NCBI GenBank assembly: GCA_019192545.1
Contig: JAHCMI010000083.1
Location: 1 to 40,363 of the forward strand
DNA: 40,363 bases
Reading direction: 5' to 3'
Source: Rivularia sp. MS3
GTDB taxonomy: Bacteria > Cyanobacteriota > Cyanobacteriia > Cyanobacteriales > Nostocaceae
How positions within the stretch are numbered: position 1 is the first letter of the stretch; each line of letters opens with the position of its first letter. The notes beneath the pieces were generated by a model. It made no database searches. It had not been told where the DNA came from and saw only the letters and a program-made list of their open reading frames with translations. Shown here in pieces: positions 8,115-17,333 of the stretch. The position numbers were made by a program, and so were the translations under genes.

Positions 8115-9302
8115 TTAAAGTTTTTCAAACAATTCTGCTAGCACTACATTAGAAAACAAAAATCCATCGGGATCGTGTAATTGCAACCTTCCATCTATGA
8201 CTTGTACCCAACCTTTATCGAAATAAGGTTGCAATACCTGATATACTTGCTCGATTTTATCCGCGCCGAATTTTTCTGTTAATATTTGCAAACTTACTCC
8301 TTCTGCCAAACGTAACCCTAGCATTAAGGTTTCTAACAAAGCTTCATCAGAAGTAGTGATTTCGCAATCAATTATACTTCCATCATTCACCCAAGCATAA
8401 TATTCTTTGGTTTTACGAGGACGGTTAAATCGTTTTCCTCCATAGAAACTTGCCGCTCCCATGCCAAAACCGTAATAAGCATTGTTTTGCCAGTAAACTC
8501 GATTATGACGGCATTGATATCCTGGTTTAGCGTAGTTAGAAATTTCATAATGTTCGTAACCTGCCCCCGTAAGAATTTCTTGCGCCATCCGGTACATTTT
8601 CACCGTTGTTTCATCCGTTGGTAAAGGGCGATCGCCACTATTATAGTAACGCCCAAAAGCGGTACCGGCTTCGATTGTGAGGTCATATATAGATATATGC
8701 GGGCTTGCGATTTTGATTGCTTGCTCTAAGGATTCTTGCCATATTGATTCAGTTTGATAGGGCAAACCGGAAATTAAATCTATACTAAAGTTGCTAATCC
8801 CGGCTTGATGAATCAAATCCACAGCAGAAAAAATATCAGAAACGTTATGATAACGTCCGCAAGCTTGCAATAATTTTTCTTGGAAAGCCTGTACTCCTAA
8901 GCTAATACGATTTACACCTGCATTTGTATATCCTTGCAAATGGTACGAGTCAAAAGTACCGGGATCGATTTCCATCGAAATTTCGGCAAATTTGTCAATA
9001 CCAAATTTCCTTTCTAAAACTTCTAATATTCTTTGTAATTGTTGTGTCGAAAGTAGTGAAGGAGTACCACCGCCGAAAAAAATTGTTTCTAAAGGTTTAC
9101 TATCGGCTTGTAGAGTAACAATTTCTTGACATAAAACTTCAACATATTGAGAAATAGCACCGGATTTTTCACCTCTGATTGTGTTTCCTACCACATATAT
9201 GGGAAAATCACAATAAAAGCAGCGTCGCCTGCAAAAAGGAATATGTATGTAGGCTGCACTAGGAAGACTGGAAGTCATTGATTTAGCAGGTTTATCGAGC
9301 AT
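8115..9302 (-). CDS. hemW: HemW-like radical SAM haem chaperone
   Basis: 395 residues. The radical SAM motif CRRRCFYC (C24, C28, C31) is preceded by AAYIHIPF, and ETIFFGGGTPSLL follows at about 100. The family motif HNRVYW is present, followed by YYGFGMGAASF. The C-terminal winged-helix-like part (LMLGLRLAEGVSL) is complete. HemW proteins were long annotated as oxygen-independent coproporphyrinogen oxidase but lack the residues for it; they bind haem and are thought to insert it into respiratory enzymes. The first cysteine site is CxxxCxxC, as in HemW rather than HemN. The start could also be ATG at codon 9. No strong Shine-Dalgarno sequence precedes either. Confidence 0.92.
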   Translation of the reverse strand: MLDKPAKSMTSSLPSAAYIHIPFCRRRCFYCDFPIYVVGNTIRGEKSGAISQYVEVLCQEIVTLQADSKPLETIFFGGGTPSLLSTQQLQRILEVLERKFGIDKFAEISMEIDPGTFDSYHLQGYTNAGVNRISLGVQAFQEKLLQACGRYHNVSDIFSAVDLIHQAGISNFSIDLISGLPYQTESIWQESLEQAIKIASPHISIYDLTIEAGTAFGRYYNSGDRPLPTDETTVKMYRMAQEILTGAGYEHYEISNYAKPGYQCRHNRVYWQNNAYYGFGMGAASFYGGKRFNRPRKTKEYYAWVNDGSIIDCEITTSDEALLETLMLGLRLAEGVSLQILTEKFGADKIEQVYQVLQPYFDKGWVQVIDGRLQLHDPDGFLFSNVVLAELFEKL

Positions 9303-9528
9303 TATGAGAAATAATTTAATTTAAATTACAAATGAATTAGAAATAGTAAAAATTAATGAGTAATATACATTTTTGTATGGTTTTACAACAATATAAGCAG
9401 AATAAAAAAGCTGAGAATATTTGGTTATAATAATTGCAGATGCTTTAACTTTAGCCTGTAGGTTAACTGCAAATATTTTTAAGATTTTTAACCCGATTAC
9501 ATACAAATTTACTTGATTAAATCAGGTA

Positions 9529-10632
9529 ATGCAGTTGCAGGAAAACAACACAATCATGTTTGACGCTATTATAATTTTCTCATTCGTCCTAGCAGCAACA
9601 GGTATAGGTTACTATGCAACCGATTTACTACCTGAAGGCACCCTAAGTAATGTAAGCAATTTAGATGCTTTGCGCTTAGTATTTGCTGCTTTTACAGCCA
9701 TTATCGGTGGTGCGATCGGGCTGCGAGTCCAAACCGGATATCGCCGTTTAGAAGCGCAAGTCCGAGAAATGCCTCTCGAAGTTATTCTCACACGTTCAAT
9801 CGGTTTAGTAATTGGATTGTTGGTAGCTAATTTAATGTTAGCGCCGTTATTCTTGCTGCCGATCCCCGAAGATTTCAGTTTTATCAAGCCATTAGTCGCC
9901 GTTATGGGTAGTATCACCCTGGCATATACTGGCATGAATTTAGCAGATACTCACGGACGCGGTTTGTTACGATTGATTAACCCCAATACAGTAGAGACAA
10001 TGGTAGCCGAAGGGACGCTTAAGCCCGCTACTACCAAAGTTTTAGACACTAGTTGCATTATCGATGGTCGGATCGAAACGCTTCTAGACACGGGCTTCTT
10101 AGAAGGGCAGATAATTGTACCGCAATTTATTTTGCTAGAGTTACAGCAAGTTGCTGATGCTAGCAAAGACCAAAAGCGAGTCAGGGGAAGACGAGGATTA
10201 GAGATTCTTAACCGAATTAAGAAATCTTATCCCGAACGCATTGTAATCAACTCCCTTGATTATGAGGAGATTGCGACGGTAGATGCTAAATTAGTCAGAT
10301 TTGCTCAGGAAATCAGCGCTACTCTATTAACTAACGATTACAATTTATCGAAAGTTGCTAGCGTGCAAAAAGTACCGGTATTAAATGTTAACGATTTAGT
10401 AAATGCAGTGCGTCCTAATTATTTACCAGGGGATAACATAGATTTGAAAATCCTCAAAGAAGGTAAAGAGCCCAGCCAAGGCATCGGCTATTTAGATGAC
10501 GGTACGATGGTAGTGGTTGAGGAAGGAAGCCATTTTGTTGGTGGTGAAGTACGAGTTGTCGTTACTAGTTCATTGCAGACTTCAGCAGGTAGAATGATTT
10601 TTGCAAAACCCCAAGCTTCTGCTTTTGCATGA
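9529..10632 (+). CDS. Membrane-anchored PIN/TRAM-domain protein (YacL type)
   Basis: 367 residues. There are four N-terminal hydrophobic segments (about 10-30, 45-62, 85-105 and 115-135). A PIN nuclease-like domain follows from about 170 (LDTSCIIDGR, with D173 the first acidic metal ligand; LLELQQVAD; TLLTNDYNL). A C-terminal TRAM domain follows from about 290 (GIGYLDDGTMVVVEEG...VRVVVTSSLQT). This is the architecture of Bacillus YacL and its cyanobacterial homologues. PIN domains cut single-stranded RNA and TRAM domains bind RNA, so an RNA-processing role at the membrane is likely but unproven. The start could instead be the ATG ten codons downstream, closer to the first membrane segment. 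Confidence 0.9.
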   Translation: MQLQENNTIMFDAIIIFSFVLAATGIGYYATDLLPEGTLSNVSNLDALRLVFAAFTAIIGGAIGLRVQTGYRRLEAQVREMPLEVILTRSIGLVIGLLVANLMLAPLFLLPIPEDFSFIKPLVAVMGSITLAYTGMNLADTHGRGLLRLINPNTVETMVAEGTLKPATTKVLDTSCIIDGRIETLLDTGFLEGQIIVPQFILLELQQVADASKDQKRVRGRRGLEILNRIKKSYPERIVINSLDYEEIATVDAKLVRFAQEISATLLTNDYNLSKVASVQKVPVLNVNDLVNAVRPNYLPGDNIDLKILKEGKEPSQGIGYLDDGTMVVVEEGSHFVGGEVRVVVTSSLQTSAGRMIFAKPQASAFA

Positions 10633-10670
10633 ATTAAAGTTTGTTTGATTAATTTCGTTTTTATTTATTT

Positions 10671-10704
10671 ATCGATGTGGTTTAGCTGCATCGATTCTTT
10701 TTTT
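10671..10704 (+). terminator. Rho-independent terminator of the PIN/TRAM gene
   Basis: ATCGATG (10671-10677) pairs with CATCGAT (10689-10695), and the T-run at 10698-10704 follows. It lies 38 nt after the stop codon. Confidence 0.75.
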
Positions 10705-10747
10705 ATTTAACATCAAATCCGTTGGCATTGGAACTATATTTTCAACG

Positions 10748-10790
10748 CAGAGGAGCGCTAAGGTACACGCAAAAGAACGCAAAGTTTTTT
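10748..10790. repeat. Probable dispersed repeat (CGCAGAGG...CGCAAAG type)
   Basis: CGCAGAGGAGCGCTAAGGT followed by ACGCAAAAGAACGCAAAG resembles a dispersed intergenic repeat that I recall from many cyanobacterial genomes. No second copy is present in this window. Confidence 0.45.
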
Positions 10791-10913
10791 AGTTATTTTT
10801 TTATAATTCCCATGTATCCGGAAAATATATAATATCATGTCCTTTGGGCTTGATAATAGGTAATAGAAAATAAAAAACAGCTAAGTATAAATTCCTAATA
10901 AAGATAAAATTTA

Positions 10914-12419
10914 ATGCCTAGTCAATTTAGAAAAATTAAAAGTTTTATACCTGTTATATATTTAATCTTTGCTACTTTATGGTTGAGATTAATTAATTTA
11001 GGTTATTCAAATTATCAAGGGGATGAGATAAAAGCATTATATAGACCAAAACTCAATCAAGAATTGTGGGATTTTTTATTAAGTCAGAGAAAGGGACCAA
11101 TTCAATTTTTAGTTACTTACTTGATGGGAATATTTAATCCTACATATGATAATGAATTATATATAAGATTACCTTTTGCGATTGCAGGAATATTAGCCGT
11201 ATACATATTTTACAAGTTGATAAAATTGGAGTATGGGCAAGAAATAGCTGTTTACTCATCTTTGTTTTTATCAATTAATGGCTTTTTTGTGGCATTTTCG
11301 AGAATCGTTCAATATCAATCTTTTGTAATTTTATTTTCCGTGTTAGCTCTTTACTTATTTTCATTATCTGGTAAATTTGCCAAATGGAGAGTTAGCGGTT
11401 TATATCTTGGTGTTTGCTGTTGGGTGATTGCAATTTTAGCGCATTATGATGGCTTGTTTATTACACCATATGCATTGTATTTACTATACAGATGGTTTAA
11501 AAACTATTCAGTAAATAATAGTTATAGAATTCAACATCTAATTATAGTCACGGTTTTATTCTTATTATCATTGTCAATTTTTTATCTACCGTTTTTTCTT
11601 TCTGTATCCGAATCGACTAAAGAATATTGGACAAAAAGAATAAGTAAGAAGTCGGTGAGTTCTATTAAAACTTTTATGACTTATAATACATCATATGTTT
11701 TTTATATTTATGCAATTTTAGGGTTATGTTCGCTGCCTAAAATTAAACAGGTTTATGCTGTTTTAGCCTGGTTTTTATTTTCTTTTTTATCTTTAGAGAT
11801 ATTAGTAAAAAATCCAGGAACCCATATTTATACATATATTTTACCGCTTTGCGTATTAATGGCATTTGGGTTAAAGATATTAGTAGATTTTATTTCAAAT
11901 AAGTTTAATAAAAAATCAAACTTGCTCAGAACAGCTTTGTTAAGCATAATTTTTGTGATTCCGTTTTTGTTCTCACATACATTATTTGTGGATAATACCA
12001 AAGAGTATCCCTGGGAAGAAAAAAGATTGTTGTTTATTAAGTTTAAAAGAAAACGCAGACAAAGTTTATTTGGTTTTCCATACTATAGACATTGGGGAAA
12101 AGTAGGCAACTATCTGCAAAATACAGATAATTCGGGATACTTTATAACTAACGAAAAGAAAAGTATTACAAGATATTATATTTCACCTGCTTTCAAAAAT
12201 TTAGAAATACATCCTTATAGCGGCGAGAAGCCAGGAAATGTATATGTAATTTATATTTTGCATCCTCAGAGTGCTAATCCAAAAATTTTAGATCGAGAAA
12301 AAGGTTACTGGCAACAAAAATATCAACCAGTAAAAACATTTTTCAACAAAGGAAGAACTGTAACTTTGATTTACCAGTTATCTGCAAGTGACTGGGAACG
12401 AGAAATTAATATAAAATGA
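10914..12419 (+). CDS. Integral membrane glycosyltransferase, GT39/ArnT-like
   Basis: 501 residues with about ten hydrophobic segments across residues 12-350 and a soluble, basic C-terminal tail. The first periplasmic loop carries YQGDEIKAL, the acidic D-E pair expected for the catalytic site of PMT/ArnT-type enzymes. IRLPFAIAGILAVYIFYKL and then FSRIVQYQSFVIL follow the family pattern. Such enzymes transfer sugars from polyprenyl-phosphate donors to lipids, proteins or glycans on the outer face of the membrane. Donor and acceptor are unknown. The gene is visibly more AT-rich than its neighbours, in codons such as TTA, ATA and AAA, which may mean recent acquisition. It converges on another GT39 gene with only 18 nt between the stops. 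Confidence 0.82.
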   Translation: MPSQFRKIKSFIPVIYLIFATLWLRLINLGYSNYQGDEIKALYRPKLNQELWDFLLSQRKGPIQFLVTYLMGIFNPTYDNELYIRLPFAIAGILAVYIFYKLIKLEYGQEIAVYSSLFLSINGFFVAFSRIVQYQSFVILFSVLALYLFSLSGKFAKWRVSGLYLGVCCWVIAILAHYDGLFITPYALYLLYRWFKNYSVNNSYRIQHLIIVTVLFLLSLSIFYLPFFLSVSESTKEYWTKRISKKSVSSIKTFMTYNTSYVFYIYAILGLCSLPKIKQVYAVLAWFLFSFLSLEILVKNPGTHIYTYILPLCVLMAFGLKILVDFISNKFNKKSNLLRTALLSIIFVIPFLFSHTLFVDNTKEYPWEEKRLLFIKFKRKRRQSLFGFPYYRHWGKVGNYLQNTDNSGYFITNEKKSITRYYISPAFKNLEIHPYSGEKPGNVYVIYILHPQSANPKILDREKGYWQQKYQPVKTFFNKGRTVTLIYQLSASDWEREINIK

Positions 12420-12437
12420 TTAATCCTTCTTACCCTC

Positions 12438-14441
12438 TTACTTCATTTTAATGATTACTGGTTTACCAATAACTTTTTGACTGCTAGAAGAAAACCATGC
12501 TAATTGAAGCTGATAAGGCTTGGCAGATTTTTCATTCGGAACATTAATAAGATGAAAGTCGCGGATTATCGTACCTACATTTACTTTATCTGGTGGTAGA
12601 TAACCATCAACTAAAAAGCTATCAAAAGATTTAACTATATTTCCATCAGCATCAAGCCAGCTAATTTTTATAATTGCATCTGGCGGAAGAGATGAAAAGA
12701 ATTTCCAATATAAAGTAATTCCGAAATTGTTTTTATTAAATTCATAGCCTAATAAACGTACTTGCTCGTTTAATAATATAGAAGTTGGAAACTGAATTTG
12801 CTGTAAATCTTTGGGTAAGGCTATCGAACCAGGATAAACTTTAACATAGTCGATACCATGTAAACTTACTTTGTACAAAGGTTTCTGAGCTACAAAATAA
12901 GCCAGCATTTTTGGTTCTGGTAATTGTCGCTGGAATTGATTAATATAAAGTACAACTCGATTTGACTTTGTCCAAGGCTGAATTCCCGGTAAAAGTCTTT
13001 TTTCTATGGGTATAGTTGTTCCATCAAAATAAGCCGCAAAATATTTAGAATACCAACTAGCAACTTGCAGCGATTTGACATTTGATGAATTATTCAGCCA
13101 TCTTGCAGCCGTTTCTAAACCCTCGCCTTGTCCAATCATGAATATATTTTGTGCTGCTTTTGCACCACCAAATAATGGATTATAGTAAGTTAAGTAGTAT
13201 GGATAATAAGGTAAGAGAAATAGTAGCTGTAAAATGAATAATGATAATCCACTGATTAAAGTAAGATTAATCTGCTTATTATTCATCCAGTCTTTTAGTA
13301 AAGCAAATATTCTCAGCCAGCCAGCGGCAGCAAGTAGCGCTATTATAGGCAAGCAAAAATTTATATAGCGATCTATTTTATTACTGCTTAGCGATAAAAA
13401 TAATAAAAACAATCCACCAGTCAAAGCTAATACTGTCAATTCTGAAGTATTTTGATGACTTCGACGTAATTTAGGAATAATTAAAATAGCAATCCCTGCA
13501 AGTAAACCTATTTGTAAAGCCGGTGAAAGTCTATATATTAATACCAAAGGATAAAAAATCATTCCAGGAGCATCAGTAATCTCTCCTAAAAAAAAGAAAA
13601 AGCCTCTACCCGACTCCTGTAAAACACCCTTAAACATCTTTCCTAAAACATATCCTGGAGATGTCCACATTGCAGGTAAAGTAATAGCGAAAACTACAAT
13701 CATAGTCAGTATCCATGAAAGTAATTCTCTACATCGCCGCTTCCAACCTATTTTTGTAAATCTAAGAAAAGATACATCAAACTCAATCCCTACAACTACT
13801 AAAATAACTGCGAATACCAAAAATACAGCCGTCACTTTCGCAGCGATCGCCAACCCTACAAACAACCCCGAAGCTAAAATAAACTTGCGACGATTTGATT
13901 TCAAATAAAACAAAAACAGCAACAATCCTAAAATACCGAAGTCAGCTTGTAAAGCATCGGTAGTAATAAAACGTTGATAGGCTAAAAAGAATGGTTCAAG
14001 TGAAAGTAAAATAATTGCACATAAGGCTACTGCTTTTCCGAATAAACGCTTGCTCAGAATGTATAAATACACCATGCAAACAGAAGTTACCACAGCCTGG
14101 ATAATACGGGGAAGTATATAAAATTCAATCGGAAACTGTCCTTTTTGCAGCGAAAGACAAGCTTCTATATCCCTAGATAAACCATCGTTTATAAACTGCG
14201 AAAAGTTATCATGCAGCCAACAGTTTAACAACATACCAGTGCCAGTTAGCCACATATTTGGAATACCTGGATGATGCTTGAGATAAGTATTAATGAAATC
14301 AAACTCAAGTAAATGCTTAATAAATTGACTGCCTCGATACATCCATAAATTTTCATCGGTATTTAAAGAAGCAGCGATTGCATGAATGCGTAATAAAAGA
14401 GATATAAAGAAAATGCATGTGATTAACACTAAGCGCTTCAT
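12438..14441 (-). CDS. Integral membrane glycosyltransferase, GT39 (PMT-like)
   Basis: 667 residues from ATG 14441; a GTG five codons upstream is less likely, and AGGTGG lies 11 nt before the ATG. An N-terminal membrane segment leads to LNTDENLWMYRG, carrying the D-E pair of the first loop, then HHPGIPNMWLTGTG. About eleven more hydrophobic segments run to about residue 425. After LPYYPYYLTYYNPLFGGAKA comes a soluble C-terminal domain (from about 430) that ends in a beta-rich region. The likely role is sugar transfer from a lipid carrier outside the cytoplasmic membrane; the specificity is unknown. A degraded piece of a paralogue of exactly the YYLTYYNPLFGGAK region lies at 34287-34397. The gene is divergent from the zinc-ribbon gene at 14524. 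Confidence 0.88.
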   Translation of the reverse strand: MKRLVLITCIFFISLLLRIHAIAASLNTDENLWMYRGSQFIKHLLEFDFINTYLKHHPGIPNMWLTGTGMLLNCWLHDNFSQFINDGLSRDIEACLSLQKGQFPIEFYILPRIIQAVVTSVCMVYLYILSKRLFGKAVALCAIILLSLEPFFLAYQRFITTDALQADFGILGLLLFLFYLKSNRRKFILASGLFVGLAIAAKVTAVFLVFAVILVVVGIEFDVSFLRFTKIGWKRRCRELLSWILTMIVVFAITLPAMWTSPGYVLGKMFKGVLQESGRGFFFFLGEITDAPGMIFYPLVLIYRLSPALQIGLLAGIAILIIPKLRRSHQNTSELTVLALTGGLFLLFLSLSSNKIDRYINFCLPIIALLAAAGWLRIFALLKDWMNNKQINLTLISGLSLFILQLLFLLPYYPYYLTYYNPLFGGAKAAQNIFMIGQGEGLETAARWLNNSSNVKSLQVASWYSKYFAAYFDGTTIPIEKRLLPGIQPWTKSNRVVLYINQFQRQLPEPKMLAYFVAQKPLYKVSLHGIDYVKVYPGSIALPKDLQQIQFPTSILLNEQVRLLGYEFNKNNFGITLYWKFFSSLPPDAIIKISWLDADGNIVKSFDSFLVDGYLPPDKVNVGTIIRDFHLINVPNEKSAKPYQLQLAWFSSSSQKVIGKPVIIKMK

Positions 14442-14523
14442 CTGGGGAAAAACCACCTACTATATTGAAAATAGTGTAAAACAGTAAGTCAAAATTTTCT
14501 GAAAATCTAGTCAGGATGAATCA

Positions 14524-14706
14524 ATGGCGCGTCAATCACGTAGTAAACTTTGCTTTCTATGCAATCAAGCCCGAGCAATGTTATATCGAGTCAAATACCT
14601 TGAAGATGGCGATTGGGTTTTTGTATGCCCCCAATGTTGGCCGCAAATTAGTCAAAACAACCCATTCTATGTTTATGGTGGAACTTGGAAAGCCAAAAAA
14701 AAGTAA
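14524..14706 (+). CDS. Small zinc-ribbon-like cyanobacterial protein
   Basis: 60 residues. C10-x2-C13 and C35-x2-C38 (LCFLC and CPQC) can bind one zinc ion; the chain is otherwise basic. AGGA about 9 nt before the ATG supports this start over the overlapping ATG at 14516 in another frame, which gives a protein without recognisable features. I recall similar short conserved proteins in cyanobacteria, without a known function. It is followed 69 nt later by nuiA on the same strand, with a heptamer repeat between. Confidence 0.75.
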   Translation: MARQSRSKLCFLCNQARAMLYRVKYLEDGDWVFVCPQCWPQISQNNPFYVYGGTWKAKKK

Positions 14707-14733
14707 TTTTAATTAATTAAGAGTCATAACTTT

Positions 14734-14768
14734 AACCTTTGACCTTTAACCTTTAACCTTAAACCTTA
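14734..14768. repeat. STRR, five AACCTTT-type heptamers
   Basis: Units AACCTTT, GACCTTT, AACCTTT, AACCTTA, AACCTTA occupy 14734-14768, ending 7 nt before the nuiA start codon. They therefore fill the place where a Shine-Dalgarno sequence would be. Confidence 0.85.
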
Positions 14769-14775
14769 TTTAATC

Positions 14776-15186
14776 ATGAACAGTAACGAATTTGATATTC
14801 CCAAAAAAATCAAGTCGCTTTCTCAAGATTTAGTCTGGATGAGCGAATCTGACTATCCTTTTGACACCTTTACATGGTCAAATCAAGAATTAGAAGAAGT
14901 AAACACCAAAAACTTACTTGAAAAAACTAACCATTCCTTGGATGCTCCCGTCAAAGTTATAGATATGGAAAAGTTTTTTCAACGAGCAACAGTCGAAAAA
15001 GACTGGTACGACTCCGAAGAAAAGGAAACTGCTCAGAAATATCAAGCCCTTGTAGAAACTTTAAAGCAAAATTTAGACAATATCCAAGTCTATAAGATTG
15101 GCGACGTTGAAATTGATGTTTATATTGTCGGGCAGTTAAAAACAGGAGATTGGCTTGGTTTGTCAACAAAAGCTGTAGAAACTTAA
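14776..15186 (+). CDS. nuiA: Nuclease A inhibitor (NuiA family)
   Basis: 136 residues that align along their whole length with what I recall of Anabaena NuiA: WMSESDYPFDTF (Anabaena FMSESEYPFEVF), DAPVKVIDMEKFFQRAT, DWYDSEE, VYKIGDVEIDVYIVG and the C-terminal STKAVET. E24 sits where the Anabaena inhibitor uses Glu24, and the chain ends in Thr, whose carboxylate reaches the nuclease metal in the known complex (from memory). It should block the NucA-type nuclease encoded convergently at 15280-16128. No secretion signal is present, so it would act in the cytoplasm on nuclease before export. Its stop codon is the first bases of an STRR. Confidence 0.93.
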   Translation: MNSNEFDIPKKIKSLSQDLVWMSESDYPFDTFTWSNQELEEVNTKNLLEKTNHSLDAPVKVIDMEKFFQRATVEKDWYDSEEKETAQKYQALVETLKQNLDNIQVYKIGDVEIDVYIVGQLKTGDWLGLSTKAVET

Positions 15187-15214
15187 CAGTGAGCAGTTAA
15201 CAGTTAACAGTTAT
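15184..15214. repeat. STRR overlapping the nuiA stop codon
   Basis: Units TAACAGT, GAGCAGT, TAACAGT, TAACAGT fill 15184-15211. The first TAA is the nuiA stop codon. Confidence 0.8.
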
Positions 15215-15279
15215 TTAAAATTTTGGATTAGACTTGGAAATCAAGAGTTAGGAGTTAATTGTAAAATTATCTACTCCTT

Positions 15280-16128
15280 CTACCCCCTCTTCCCATTCTC
15301 TCCTCTCTCCCAATCCCCAATATCTGCTCGCCTTTTTCTATCAACTTTACTTTCAATTACTTGTTGAATAGATTCAGGTACTTGAGTCAAAAAGTTATAA
15401 CCCGTTTTGGCTTCTATTTCATCAACCGAGACTACATATCTTTCCCATTCATCGCTGGTGTTTTGACGATTAGTTACGTTTACAGCGATAACTCTTGTAT
15501 TTTTAGATATTCCTTTTATACCTTCTCCCGGTTTATCTAAAACTACAATCACCTTCCAGGTATATGAAGGTGCGATAACTTCCTTTCTTCTACCAATTCT
15601 TCTGGAATTACCATCAACACCGGCAATAATATAAAGTTCTTTTCCTTGCTTGACTAAATACCGACAATATTCTTCTAAATCTCGCCATGCACCGCGATTA
15701 TTATCGGGAGTTTGCGGCACAATATTGGTCATTAAGAAGGTTGCAGAATTATCTTCTACACTGGATGTTCTGTCAGCAGAAGGAACCACATGTCCCCTAT
15801 CGTAACCGCTACCAGTGTAATCGCTCGGCTTAACGCGATACCAATCAGGCGGTAGAGAATCATCAGGGCGAAAATCGTCTTGACGTTCGACATCCCCCAA
15901 CCACCTGCTATTAAGCTGCCAAGATACCCAATTCGGAGTACCTCGTTCGCGACTGTATGATAAAGCGTATTGGGGTTTTATTATCAAATAGTTATTAGGA
16001 TTTTCCCCTGCATTGCTAGGATTTCCCATTACTAAATGAGGGCTGACTGGTTGCCTTAAAAGAAGTTGACAGCCAGCAATCAAAACAAACAGGAAGAGAG
16101 GAATAACTTTAACTAATTTTCGTTTCAC
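15280..16128 (-). CDS. nucA: Sugar-non-specific DNA/RNA endonuclease, NucA-like, lipoprotein signal
   Basis: 282 residues if translation begins at GTG 16128. This gives a clean lipoprotein leader, MKRKLVKVIPLFLFVLIAGC, with lipobox IAGC. A TTG 14 codons upstream is possible but spoils the leader. YDRGHVVPSADRTSS is the DRGH active site (H113 in this numbering), followed by the metal-site region MTNIVPQTPDNNRGAW. The rest follows Anabaena NucA closely (ELYIIAGVDG, TWKVIVVLDKPGEGIKGI, NTRVIAVNV, FLTQVPESIQQVIESKVD). It cuts DNA and RNA without sequence specificity. The leader suggests attachment to a membrane or export. It is convergent with its inhibitor gene nuiA, 93 nt apart. Confidence 0.93.
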   Translation of the reverse strand: MKRKLVKVIPLFLFVLIAGCQLLLRQPVSPHLVMGNPSNAGENPNNYLIIKPQYALSYSRERGTPNWVSWQLNSRWLGDVERQDDFRPDDSLPPDWYRVKPSDYTGSGYDRGHVVPSADRTSSVEDNSATFLMTNIVPQTPDNNRGAWRDLEEYCRYLVKQGKELYIIAGVDGNSRRIGRRKEVIAPSYTWKVIVVLDKPGEGIKGISKNTRVIAVNVTNRQNTSDEWERYVVSVDEIEAKTGYNFLTQVPESIQQVIESKVDRKRRADIGDWERGENGKRG

Positions 16129-16220
16129 AATGGTTTTTAGAAGTTTCCGTCTAGAAGTATTCCATCCCAAGGCTGCTTTTGAAAAGGGGAGAGCATCACA
16201 AAATTACTGCGCTCTAACTC

Positions 16221-16520
16221 TTATTGACTATTATTCATTACAGCTAAATGAACCAGCATCAACTGTTTTTCGTCTTCAAGAGTTTTTAATAAAGGGCTTT
16301 TAATTGCTTTTTTTGCTATTAGTATCTGAATTTCTAAGGGTAAATTCTCAAAGTCTATTTCCTGCTTGCGATGACTATCTTTTTCAGGACAATGCCATTC
16401 ATACTTAACTATGAAATTGTTATACAATGACCACTTACTTAAGCTGCCGTATTTTAGATGAGTTAAGTCTTTGGTGCAAGTTACGATAAGCTGTGATTGC
16501 ATTTCTACAGAAAAGTTCAT
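16221..16520 (-). CDS. Hypothetical protein
   Basis: 99 residues, not recognised. The N-terminal half looks beta-rich (SQLIVTCTKDL, NNFIVKYEWHC). The C-terminal half looks helical (LPLEIQILIAKKAI, TLEDEKQLMLVHLAVM). There is no signal peptide or membrane segment. It lies 92 nt upstream of nucA on the same strand and could be cotranscribed. The Shine-Dalgarno sequence is weak (GAG). Base use resembles real genes, but confidence that it is expressed is moderate. Confidence 0.5.
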   Translation of the reverse strand: MNFSVEMQSQLIVTCTKDLTHLKYGSLSKWSLYNNFIVKYEWHCPEKDSHRKQEIDFENLPLEIQILIAKKAIKSPLLKTLEDEKQLMLVHLAVMNNSQ

Positions 16521-17333
16521 AATCTCAAAATAAATATTATAGTTGGTTTTTTGAAAATGATAGTTTTAAAAGTGGTTATTAATTATATTGTCATATTCCT
16601 GTGGCAATATAATGACTTTTCGACTATGGGAGAAAAAAATATGCCTGCAATATAGCCATTACAAACAAACTCTAATTTTCTCGAAAATATTAATAAAATT
16701 CGATAAAGAATATTGTCTTCTATCTACTTTTATAAACAGAAAAATAGATTTTTATCTAAAATTTAATAATTTCTTTTGCAGGGCGTATTTACAGTCAAAG
16801 TAACAAAATTTCCTTATTGAATAGATATTCATATTGCCGTAGCTTTTTATATTGCACAACCATAGCAAATGTACGTAGGTAGGTGTCAATTTATTTATAA
16901 AAACTTTTTAGACACACTAGTGTTATTGAATACAACAATAAGTGCTATTACGCACATAAGCTATTTAACTGTATTCTATTAAGTATTTGACCTTTATTTG
17001 TAAGATGATTTGCTATCAACTAATATGTTTGATAGTAAATTAGGGCTGACACGGTATGTAGAAAATACAGTTGTATGGATATTTCAATTTTCCTTGTTCT
17101 CTCTCCTAAATCCGAAAACTTACGGTAAAGTTTATCTAAATTAAAAATATATTTTATTTTATTCAATGAAAATAAGATTGCACTCATCCGAAAGTCGTAT
17201 AAATAGTTCTACATATTTCTGAGAAAAAGAGCTAAAACTATTTAATGATTTATTTAATCTATCTGTTGGCAATTGCAGCGATATTTATTGTGATAAAAAA
17301 CAAAATTAGCAACAGTAATTACTTAAATTAAAA
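16521..17333. other. Long AT-rich intergenic region
   Basis: About 800 bases with no convincing gene on either strand. A 71-codon frame at 16588-16803 has no recognisable features and looks like chance in AT-rich DNA. I see no tRNA, terminator or strong promoter. Confidence 0.5.

Noticed and set aside
9321-9506. 61-codon minus-strand frame upstream of hemW
   Set aside because: AT-rich chance frame in the divergent promoter region between hemW and the PIN/TRAM gene.
14516-14716. 66-codon frame overlapping the zinc-ribbon gene
   Set aside because: The other frame has a CxxC/CxxC pattern and a better-placed Shine-Dalgarno sequence; this one has no recognisable features.
16588-16803. 71-codon plus-strand frame in the gap after 16520
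   Set aside because: No family features, AT-rich low-complexity composition and no Shine-Dalgarno sequence; it looks like chance in AT-rich DNA.
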